Assembly (NCBI GenBank): GCA_030431945.1
Contig: JAUIIF010000345.1
Coordinates: 1-5,476 of the forward strand
Direction: 5' to 3'
Origin: Bacteroidia bacterium
GTDB taxonomy: Bacteria; Bacteroidota; Bacteroidia; Chitinophagales; Saprospiraceae
DNA: 5,476 nt
Below the pieces are notes generated by a model. The model was given only the letters and a program-made list of their open reading frames with translations. It was not told the DNA's origin and did not search any database. Shown piece after piece: positions 1-5,230 of the stretch. Every line of letters begins with the position of its first letter. Position 1 is the stretch's first letter. A program made the position numbers and the translations under genes.

Positions 1-472
1 CATAGTGAACAACGGTCTTCCCCCTCAACAGCTCTTCCGAAAGACCACTGTACACGATGGTATCCGCCTGGCCGGCGGTTGCTGCCAACCAACTGAAGAG
101 GTCGTCCGCAGGCTCGCCCCGGAGCAGGGGCGAATAGTAAAAGAGGTAGCCGTTGAATACGTAGCCGGTTTTGCCGGCGTAGGTTACCTCGAGGTAGGCC
201 CCGTCCATATAATAAGGTTCTCCGCTCACCGTTTCCTCCTCGCGCCGGTACTGTACCCCGTCCATGGCCTTTACCTGCAGGGGACTGCCCCACTTTCCGG
301 TAGGCTTTACGGCTGCGCCGAAGGGGATGACCATTATCTTTTCGGCGCCGGCAGTGCCGGCCGCACGCATGGTTAGTCCGGATGTTGCCCAGACGTACTG
401 GGTGTTCAGGTCCAGGGCCGGCTGTGCGCAAAGCGCACCGGAGAAAAGTAAGCAGAGGATCAGATAACGCAT
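1..472 (-). CDS. Secreted SH3-like domain protein, C-terminus cut off by window edge
   Basis: Reading the minus strand from the ATG at 472-470 gives 157 codons with no stop, so the gene continues beyond the left edge. Residues 1-16 (MRYLILCLLFSGALCA) form a short signal peptide with a likely signal peptidase I site before Gln17; the residues ahead of Cys15 do not fit a lipobox. Residues 27-59 (starting YVWATSGLTMRAAG) followed by 92-110 (AYLEV..GKTGYVFNGYL) look like a bacterial SH3 fold: a 'GL-x-x-R' entry strand, a 'IPFGAAV' middle strand and a closing 'GKTGYVFNGYL' strand. Such domains usually bind peptidoglycan or other envelope ligands, so an envelope role is inferred; the part after residue 115 is unrecognised. 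It is transcribed divergently from the trans-sulfuration enzyme gene across 163 bases. A GATCTTTG at 500-493 on the minus strand is one base off the Bacteroidota -7 consensus. The reading frame is well supported; the function is not. Confidence 0.8.
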   Translation of the reverse strand, partial: MRYLILCLLFSGALCAQPALDLNTQYVWATSGLTMRAAGTAGAEKIMVIPFGAAVKPTGKWGSPLQVKAMDGVQYRREEETVSGEPYYMDGAYLEVTYAGKTGYVFNGYLFYYSPLLRGEPADDLFSWLAATAGQADTIVYSGLSEELLRGKTVVHY

Positions 473-635
473 AATGGTTGAATTTACTTTTCCAAAGATC
501 GGGGAGAAAAAGGAACAGACGTAGCCCTGTTAGTAACTGCAGGCACTTTTCGAGCATCCGCGATCCTTATCTTCGCCGCCGCGGGAGATCAACTTCCCCC
601 CGGATCGTACGTTTACCTACCAAAATAAGACCAAT
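473..635. other. Divergent intergenic region, probable promoters for both flanking genes
   Basis: These 163 bases separate two divergent starts and should hold both promoters. Near-matches to the Bacteroidota -7 element TAnnTTTG occur as GATCTTTG (minus strand, 500-493) and as TACGTTTA (608-615) and TATCTTCG (568-575) on the plus strand. None has a good TTG at the expected upstream distance, so no promoter is called. I looked for an S-adenosylmethionine riboswitch ahead of the sulfur-amino-acid gene and saw no recognisable core. A CGATCC (561-566) / GGATCG (602-607) pair is short and widely spaced, and is probably chance. Confidence 0.4.
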
Positions 636-1814
636 ATGTCCGCCCAAAAAGACGCCAACTTTGCCACTCAATGTATTCACGGAGGTCAGGACCCGGACCC
701 GTTGACGGGGTCAGTCATGACGCCCATCTACCAAACCTCGACCTACGCGCAGGAGGAGCCCGGCAAGCATAAAGGCTACGAATACGCCCGTACCGGCAAC
801 CCCACGCGCGATGCCCTGCAGCGCAACCTCGCGGCCATTGAGAAAGGAGAGCAGGCCATCTGTTTCAGCTCCGGCCTGGCGGCGATGGACAACGTGCTGA
901 AGCTGCTGCAGCCTGGCGATGAAGTACTGGCCTCAGACGATTTGTACGGCGGCAGTTACCGGCTGCTAACGGCGGTATTTGGGCCCTTTGGCATCAAGAG
1001 CCGCTTTATTGACATGCGGGATCCGGCCAACGTCGAAAAGGAAATCTCTGCGGCCACCAAAATGCTGTGGATTGAAACGCCCACCAACCCGATGCTCAAC
1101 ATCGTGGACATTGCCGCGCTGACAAAAATTGCAGCCGAGCGCCAACTGCTTTCCGTGGTCGACAATACGTTCGCCAGCCCCTACCTGCAGCAGCCACTGA
1201 CCATGGGCGCTGACCTGGTACTGCATTCGGCTACGAAATACCTCGGCGGCCATTCCGACGTCGTGATGGGGGCCGTGATCACCCGCAACGAAGACCTGGC
1301 CAAGCGCCTTTACTACCTGCAAAATGCGGCTGGTGCCGTCCCCGGCCCCCAGGATTGCTTCCTGGTACTTCGGGGGATCAAGACCCTGCACCTGCGCGTA
1401 CAACGGGCCTGCGAAAACGCCCGTAAGATTGTGGAGGTGCTGCAGAAAAATGACCTGGTGGCCAACATTTACTACCCCGGACTGCCGGACCACCCGCGCC
1501 ACGAAGTGGCGAAACGGCAGATGCGTGACTTTGGTGCCATGATTTCCTTCGACCTCAAAGAGGACACGCTGGCAGCAGCCACGCAGGTAATGAAGCACAC
1601 CAAACTCTTCACCCTCGCCGAATCGCTCGGCGGCGTCGAGTCCCTGGTCGGCCACCCCGCCAGCATGACCCACGCAAGTATCCCGCGGGAACAACGCCTG
1701 AGCGTTGGCCTGACGGACAGCCTGATCCGCCTTTCGGTCGGCGTTGAAGATGCGGACGATTTGGTGAAGGACCTGGAGCAGGCCCTGGCGGCGGCGGTGC
1801 AGCAGCCGGCTTAA
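636..1814 (+). CDS. Trans-sulfuration PLP enzyme, cystathionine gamma-synthase/gamma-lyase type (metB/mccB-like)
   Basis: This 392-residue protein has the normal length and motif order of the Cys/Met-metabolism PLP family (fold type I), cytosolic enzymes that make or cleave cystathionine. Visible landmarks are YEYARTGNPTR at 48-58 (Tyr50 and Arg52 contact the cofactor phosphate of the neighbouring subunit), SSGLAAM at 78-84, Tyr104 stacking on the PLP ring with Arg109 after it, Asp176 in VVDNTFASP bonding the pyridine nitrogen, the Schiff-base Lys201 in SATKYLGGHSD, and Arg366 in LIRLSVGVED binding substrate carboxylate. Glu329 in TLAESLGG argues against cystathionine beta-lyase, which carries an aromatic residue there. 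Glu49 is more like gamma-lyases than E. coli MetB (Asp), but sequence alone does not separate synthase from lyase or from homocysteine-forming relatives. The ATG at 636 follows an A-rich leader without Shine-Dalgarno, usual for Bacteroidota. It appears monocistronic, with a hairpin 20 bases after the stop. Confidence 0.95.
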   Translation: MSAQKDANFATQCIHGGQDPDPLTGSVMTPIYQTSTYAQEEPGKHKGYEYARTGNPTRDALQRNLAAIEKGEQAICFSSGLAAMDNVLKLLQPGDEVLASDDLYGGSYRLLTAVFGPFGIKSRFIDMRDPANVEKEISAATKMLWIETPTNPMLNIVDIAALTKIAAERQLLSVVDNTFASPYLQQPLTMGADLVLHSATKYLGGHSDVVMGAVITRNEDLAKRLYYLQNAAGAVPGPQDCFLVLRGIKTLHLRVQRACENARKIVEVLQKNDLVANIYYPGLPDHPRHEVAKRQMRDFGAMISFDLKEDTLAAATQVMKHTKLFTLAESLGGVESLVGHPASMTHASIPREQRLSVGLTDSLIRLSVGVEDADDLVKDLEQALAAAVQQPA

Positions 1815-1834
1815 GCACGGTAAATGCTGTGTGT

Positions 1835-1878
1835 GTAGGTTGGCAGGTTAGCGCTTCCACCCTAACCTGCCAACTTAC
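1835..1878. terminator. 17-bp hairpin between convergent genes, possible bidirectional terminator
   Basis: The left arm GTAGGTTGGCAGGTTAG (1835-1851) pairs with the right arm CTAACCTGCCAACTTAC (1862-1878) over 17 bp with a single G-T wobble; the loop is 10 bases. It begins 20 bases after the stop of the upstream plus-strand gene and ends 12 bases before the stop of the minus-strand gene, the usual place for a shared terminator. Neither side carries a proper T-run (plus side CTTATTCACC, minus side ACACACAGC), so termination is inferred from structure and position. A dispersed repeat is an alternative. Confidence 0.5.
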
Positions 1879-1890
1879 CTTATTCACCGA

Positions 1891-2784
1891 TTATCTGACC
1901 AGATACGGCAGCCGGTATACCCTGGCGGCTTCTGACTTCTTTTTCTCGGTACTGATGTACAGGGTTCCGTCGGGGCTGAAGGCCAGCCCTTCGGGCTGGG
2001 CGAAGAACTTTTTGTCCAGGCGCTCCAGGTGATCAATCCGGCCGTCGGCGTTGAGGACCATCAGGACTTTGCCGACGGAAGAAGTAATGAACAACTGCCC
2101 TGTGAGCGGATGCACGGCGATGGCGGAGGGGGCCAGGTCGTATTCGTCGCGCCCCAGGAAGAAATCACAGAGCTGTTCGTGGCCGGTTGTTTTTTCACAA
2201 CTGGCCAGGAAATTCTTTACCGCTTCCAGTTCGATGGCGTAGACGGGTTTTTCACTGAGCTTCCTGGTGGCCAGGTCAAAGGCATAAACGTAGCGGCCGT
2301 CCTTGTCGTTGCCGTCGTCTTTGGCGTCCCGTTTACACGCGAGCAGCAGCCGGTTGTTCCGGGCGTCATAAGCCAGTCCTTCCACGTCGTTATCCCCCGT
2401 CAGGAAACTGTTGAATTTTTCGACGGCCTGATCGGGCTGGCCAGGATTGGTCACCTGATAAAGCGTCCCCGTGGATTTGACGACCCAGATGTCGTCACCG
2501 ATGGCTTCTATCCCTTCGTAGTCCCCATCTTTCCAAAAAGCAATGGCCCAAAGCAGGGCTCCGGTCTTAGCGTTTATTCTGAAAATTTTGCCTTCCTCAT
2601 CCTGCACGGCGAGTAATTCATTGCGGTGCGCAGGGGAAACGGAAAGGCCGGAAATCTCGTCAAGCTCTTTAGGTAATTTGCCGATGAGTACCGGCTGATC
2701 GTAATTGTAACTTTTTGCCGCAGATTGCGCGGTAAGCCCCATGATTGCCAGGGCGCAAGCGCCGGCTAAAAGGAATCTGAACAT
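1891..2784 (-). CDS. Exported SdiA-regulated-type beta-propeller protein
   Basis: This 297-residue protein starts with a signal peptide (residues 1 to about 23, MFRFLLAGACALAIMGL then TAQSAA), with no fitting lipobox, so a periplasmic or secreted location is expected. The rest consists of propeller-like repeats: EISGLSVSP at 43-51, DYEGIEAI at 88-95, DVEGLAYD at 133-140, APSAIAVHP at 218-226 and QPEGLAFSPDG at 263-273, each followed by a short beta-rich stretch (LLAVQDEEGKIFRI, LYISTE). The ISGL...QDE and DYEGI signatures match the SdiA-regulated (YjiK-like) family, related to esterase-like phytase and NHL propellers. No substrate is established for the family, and its name reflects one E. 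coli regulon rather than a quorum-sensing role. An acidic loop at 152-163 (RDAKDDGNDKDG) might bind calcium but is not a perfect DxDxDG. It is divergent from pdeM across 113 bases and convergent with the trans-sulfuration gene. Family call fairly sure, function unknown. Confidence 0.85.
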   Translation of the reverse strand: MFRFLLAGACALAIMGLTAQSAAKSYNYDQPVLIGKLPKELDEISGLSVSPAHRNELLAVQDEEGKIFRINAKTGALLWAIAFWKDGDYEGIEAIGDDIWVVKSTGTLYQVTNPGQPDQAVEKFNSFLTGDNDVEGLAYDARNNRLLLACKRDAKDDGNDKDGRYVYAFDLATRKLSEKPVYAIELEAVKNFLASCEKTTGHEQLCDFFLGRDEYDLAPSAIAVHPLTGQLFITSSVGKVLMVLNADGRIDHLERLDKKFFAQPEGLAFSPDGTLYISTEKKKSEAARVYRLPYLVR

Positions 2785-2859
2785 ATAGAAAGTTTAATCT
2801 TGGAAATTGGGAAGTTAAGCAGGGTGTTCCTTCTGACACATATAAAAACGATTAAAACG

Positions 2860-2893
2860 TTGAATTATTCCTTCCTCCTGCGTTGTATTTTTG
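2860..2893 (+). promoter_or_regulatory. Bacteroidota-type promoter for pdeM, near-leaderless
   Basis: A TTG at 2860-2862 lies 23 bases before TATTTTTG at 2886-2893, a perfect match to the Bacteroidota housekeeping -7 consensus TAnnTTTG, with spacing at the long end of the range described for flavobacteria. Only four bases (CCGC) separate the -7 box from the ATG at 2898, so transcription should start at or within a few bases of the start codon. This also rules out the TTG at 2883 as the translation start, because it lies at the -7 element and would not be transcribed. Confidence 0.65.
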
Positions 2894-2897
2894 CCGC

Positions 2898-3557
2898 ATG
2901 CACACCCTGAAACTCAGTGGTCACGACCTGCAATTACACCCACTGCGGGCTATTTTCTGGCCGGCCCGATCCATGCTGTTACTCGCTGATTTACACCTCG
3001 GTAAAAACGCCCATTTCCGGAAAGCCGGTATTCCCGTTCCCCGGGCCGTTACCGATGACAATTTTACCCGGCTGGAACAATTGCTGCAGGAGCATCAACC
3101 CCGGCGCGTAGTATTCCTGGGCGACCTGTTTCACAGCGATTACAACCACACCTGGGCGACCTTTTGCGCCTTTACGCAGGCGCACGAAGAAGTATCTTTT
3201 GAACTCGTTCCGGGCAACCACGACATCCTTCCCGCCGCAGCCTACGTGGAGGCAAGGCTACTTATGCATCCGGAGATTTACGTGGTGGACAACCTGGCCC
3301 TGAGCCACCACCCCCTCCCCCCTGAAACGCTTCCGGAGGGTACGTACAACCTGCATGGCCACCTTCACCCAGGCGTACGCCTGGTTGATGCAGCGGGCAA
3401 TGGCCTGAAATTACCGGCCTTTTTCTTTGGCCGGCGAGCCGGCATCCTTCCCGCTTTCGGGGCCTTTACCGGCTGCGTTGCCGTGCCGGTTCGTCAGGGA
3501 GACCGGGCCTTCGTCCTGGCGGAGCACCAGGTAATCGACGTCAGTGGCCAGGGGTAG
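2898..3557 (+). CDS. pdeM: PdeM-type metallophosphoesterase, DNA damage response endonuclease family
   Basis: This 219-residue cytosolic protein has the calcineurin-like metallophosphoesterase motifs in order: DLHLGK at 31-36 (Asp31, His33), GDLFHS at 75-80 (Asp76), GNHD at 106-109 (Asn107, His108), a His at 137-138 in LSHHP, and GHLHPG at 154-159 (His155, His157). These residues form the two-metal site that hydrolyses phosphodiesters. The ending LPAFGAFTG at 184-192 is characteristic of the PdeM group, which in other bacteria sits beside Lhr helicase and an ATP-dependent ligase as the 'ligase-associated DNA damage response' nuclease; those partners are not in this window. I chose the ATG at 2898 over the TTG at 2883 because a strong -7 box covers the earlier codons. 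It is followed after 51 bases by nfi on the same strand, which fits a shared repair unit. The family call is confident; the physiological substrate is not known from sequence. Confidence 0.92.
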   Translation: MHTLKLSGHDLQLHPLRAIFWPARSMLLLADLHLGKNAHFRKAGIPVPRAVTDDNFTRLEQLLQEHQPRRVVFLGDLFHSDYNHTWATFCAFTQAHEEVSFELVPGNHDILPAAAYVEARLLMHPEIYVVDNLALSHHPLPPETLPEGTYNLHGHLHPGVRLVDAAGNGLKLPAFFFGRRAGILPAFGAFTGCVAVPVRQGDRAFVLAEHQVIDVSGQG

Positions 3558-3608
3558 CGTGCTTCCTTACCCCCCGGACAGAAGACTCATTACTGCTAAA
3601 ACCTTTTC

Positions 3609-4115
3609 ATGATTCTTGCCTTTGATGCCCACTATTCGGCCGGCGCCACCCGCCTCATCGCCGCCAGTTTCCCCTCCTGGGATGCCCCGGAGCCGGATGC
3701 CTTGCACCGGTGGGACGGCGGCCCCGCCGCGGACTATGCGCCAGGGGAATTTTACCGGCGGGAGCTTCCGCTTATACTGCGGGCCTTAGCGGATTTTGAC
3801 GTAAGCGGGATAGAGGCCATTCTCATTGACGGCTACGTGTACCTGAACGAGCAAGGCCGACTCGGACTGGGGGGGCACCTCTACGCCGCCCTGCAGGAAA
3901 AAGTTCCGGTTATCGGCGTGGCCAAGTCCTATTTCCGGGGCACCAATGCGAGCCCGGTACTACGGGGCACCAGTAAGAAGCCGCTTTACGTTACGTCTCT
4001 GGGAATTCCTCAAGCGGAGGCTGCGGGCCTCGTTCAACGAATGGCCGGCCCCTACCGAATGCCCGATATACTGGCGCGGGTAGACCAGGCAACCAAGGCA
4101 ACTGATGCGCCGTAA
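3609..4115 (+). CDS. nfi: Short Bacteroidota-type endonuclease V (deoxyinosine 3' endonuclease family)
   Basis: Endonuclease V cuts DNA or RNA one phosphodiester 3' of inosine, starting repair of deaminated adenine. The 168-residue product has the family landmarks: Asp6 in AFDAHYS (first catalytic Asp), YAPGEFYRRELP at 43-54 (a wedge like the PYIP loop, and Glu52 at the catalytic Glu position), IDGYVYL at 73-79 (Asp74, metal ligand), GRLGLGGHL at 83-91, IGVAKSYF at 102-109 (Lys106), PLYVTSLGI at 125-133, and YRMPDILARVDQATK at 149-163. E. coli Nfi is about 223 residues; here the N-terminal helix before the first Asp is missing. That is not a wrong start, since an in-frame TAA at 3597-3599 blocks any upstream extension. 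The usual DGHG motif reads DGYV, which I recall as typical of a short Bacteroidota branch. It probably shares the pdeM transcript and ends at a hairpin six bases downstream. Family membership is confident; inosine specificity is inferred. Confidence 0.9.
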   Translation: MILAFDAHYSAGATRLIAASFPSWDAPEPDALHRWDGGPAADYAPGEFYRRELPLILRALADFDVSGIEAILIDGYVYLNEQGRLGLGGHLYAALQEKVPVIGVAKSYFRGTNASPVLRGTSKKPLYVTSLGIPQAEAAGLVQRMAGPYRMPDILARVDQATKATDAP

Positions 4116-4121
4116 AACAGT

Positions 4122-4165
4122 GTGGGGCCACTTACCTCCCGGCAGTAGCCCCACTTTACTTTTAC
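4122..4165 (+). terminator. Intrinsic terminator for pdeM-nfi
   Basis: GTGGGGC (4122-4128) pairs perfectly with GCCCCAC (4148-4154) around a 19-base loop and is followed directly by the T-rich stretch TTTACTTTTAC (4155-4165). It starts six bases after the nfi stop. The long loop and interrupted T-run make it a modest terminator, but its position supports the call. Read on the minus strand, the same stem is followed by ACTGTTTTACGG and could act as a backup for the convergent gene. Confidence 0.6.
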
Positions 4166-4171
4166 TGATGA

Positions 4172-4191
4172 CTTGCCCGGTAGCGGGCAAG
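4172..4191 (-). terminator. Hairpin downstream of the coiled-coil gene
   Basis: CTTGCCCG (4172-4179) and CGGGCAAG (4184-4191) form a perfect 8-bp, GC-rich stem with a four-base loop. It begins ten bases after the stop of the minus-strand gene at 4202, a typical terminator position. The minus-strand sequence beyond it (TCATCAGTAAAAG) has no T-run, so it may be a transcript-end stabiliser or a partner of the neighbouring hairpin rather than a classical intrinsic terminator. Confidence 0.45.
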
Positions 4192-4201
4192 CAAGCCTGA
4201 A

Positions 4202-5230
4202 TTACTTCAGGACAACGGTACCCTGGCCAACAAAGAATCCTTTGTTGTACAGCTCGGCGGTGTACGTACCCTCGGCGTACTGCTGAGACTCGACGTTCCA
4301 CTCGGCGCAGTGATTAGCGGCAGAACCGTCAAATGAGAATACGACGGACTTGGTGTAAGGAATCTGCTCACCGCTTTCAGCACTCGTGAGTACCCCACTA
4401 CCTTCGGCATCGATTTGGATGGTTTCGCCGGATGGGTTGATGATCCGCAATTCGAAGCTTTCTTCGCCGGGCTTGGCGACTGCATTGTCCATGCTGTTGA
4501 AGCAGATGTACAAGCGATCCACGCTATTGGCGTTTCTGCGATCAACGAACTTGCCACTGCTGCGTTCCTTCTGGCCCACTACGGTGACATTGTTGGTCTT
4601 CAGTACACTGGCAATGCCAACTTTCCGGCTCAGTTCCTGGTTCGACTCCGTCAGTTGCTCGCGTTCGCTGACGAGTACCGCGCGCTCCGTATTGAGGCTT
4701 TCGTTTTCCTGCCGGCTTACCTGCAGGTCGCTGCTGAGCAAGTCACGTTCGGTCGTCAGGCGCTCGTTGTTTTCGCTGAGGTCAGCAATTTGCAGGCGCA
4801 TTTGTTCGAGTTCGGCCAGGTAGCCGTCCGTTTGGGTACGCAGTTCCTGCAACTCACGACGGGCAGCCACCAGATTGCGGCTGTCACGCGTCAGGCTGGA
4901 GATCTTGTCGCGCTGCGTACGAAGTTCGTCCTTCTGCTGGTCAATGAGGGCGTTCAGCTCTTCGTTGCTGCCGCGCATTTCCTCTAATTCGGCAAGGCTC
5001 TCGTAGTATTGCTTCTCGGCGGTGGCCTTGAACTGCTCCATTTCTACCAGGTCAGTAGATAGCTGAGCGTTTTCCGTACCGCGGTTCGCGAAGCCGATAC
5101 CGAGACCGATGAGGCCCAGGAGGAGTACAGCGATGATGCCGATCAGCAGGGGACTGCGGTTAGGTTTAGGCGCCGGAGAAGGCGTAAACTTGGGAGATGG
5201 GGTGGATGGATTATTCTGAATGGTTGCCAT
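4202..5230 (-). CDS. Uncharacterised single-pass membrane protein with long coiled coil and C-terminal beta domain
   Basis: I recognise no named family for this 342-residue protein. Residues 1-26 are polar and proline-rich (about eight Pro, with Lys14, Lys22 and Arg25). Residues 27-48 are a strong transmembrane helix (LLIGIIAVLLLGLIGLGIGF). Residues 55-205 are highly charged, Glu/Gln/Arg/Leu-rich and heptad-like, a clear long coiled coil. Residues 206-342 look like an immunoglobulin-type beta sandwich: VDRLYICFN (238-245), EESFELRIINPSG (256-268), VVFSFDG (296-302) and a closing GTYTAELYNKGFFVGQGTV (321-339). The positive N-terminal flank predicts an inside N-terminus with coil and beta domain in the periplasm. 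Cys243 and Cys308 both lie in the beta domain and could form a disulfide. The C-terminal block resembles conserved hypothetical proteins I associate with Bacteroidota; coiled-coil matches to SMC-like proteins would be compositional. The ATG at 5230 is chosen because the proline-rich tail and TM follow directly; there is no Shine-Dalgarno. Confidence 0.88.
   Translation of the reverse strand: MATIQNNPSTPSPKFTPSPAPKPNRSPLLIGIIAVLLLGLIGLGIGFANRGTENAQLSTDLVEMEQFKATAEKQYYESLAELEEMRGSNEELNALIDQQKDELRTQRDKISSLTRDSRNLVAARRELQELRTQTDGYLAELEQMRLQIADLSENNERLTTERDLLSSDLQVSRQENESLNTERAVLVSEREQLTESNQELSRKVGIASVLKTNNVTVVGQKERSSGKFVDRRNANSVDRLYICFNSMDNAVAKPGEESFELRIINPSGETIQIDAEGSGVLTSAESGEQIPYTKSVVFSFDGSAANHCAEWNVESQQYAEGTYTAELYNKGFFVGQGTVVLK

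Noticed and set aside
5..376. 123-codon plus-strand open frame at the left edge
   Set aside because: It overlaps the minus-strand SH3-like gene, which has a signal peptide and recognisable domain strands; the plus-strand frame has neither.
473..635. Possible SAM-type riboswitch ahead of the sulfur-amino-acid gene
   Set aside because: I could not find the conserved core elements of known SAM riboswitches, and no stem is long or well placed enough to argue for a new one.
966..1694. 242-codon open frame on the minus strand opposite the trans-sulfuration gene
   Set aside because: It lies wholly antisense to a gene whose catalytic motifs are intact; its translation is Gly/His/Val-rich without recognisable domains. 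Long antisense frames are expected at this GC content.
2051..2242. Quorum-sensing link for the propeller gene because of the name 'SdiA-regulated'
   Set aside because: The family name comes from one regulon in another phylum; no luxR-type regulator, lux box or synthase is visible here.
2029..2616. 195-codon plus-strand open frame opposite the propeller gene
   Set aside because: The minus-strand frame has a signal peptide and family repeats throughout; the opposite frame shows no family features and no promoter.
4415..4987. 190-codon plus-strand open frame opposite the coiled-coil gene
   Set aside because: It mirrors the coiled-coil codons; the minus-strand frame has a clear TM helix, heptads and a folded C-terminus, so this is a shadow.
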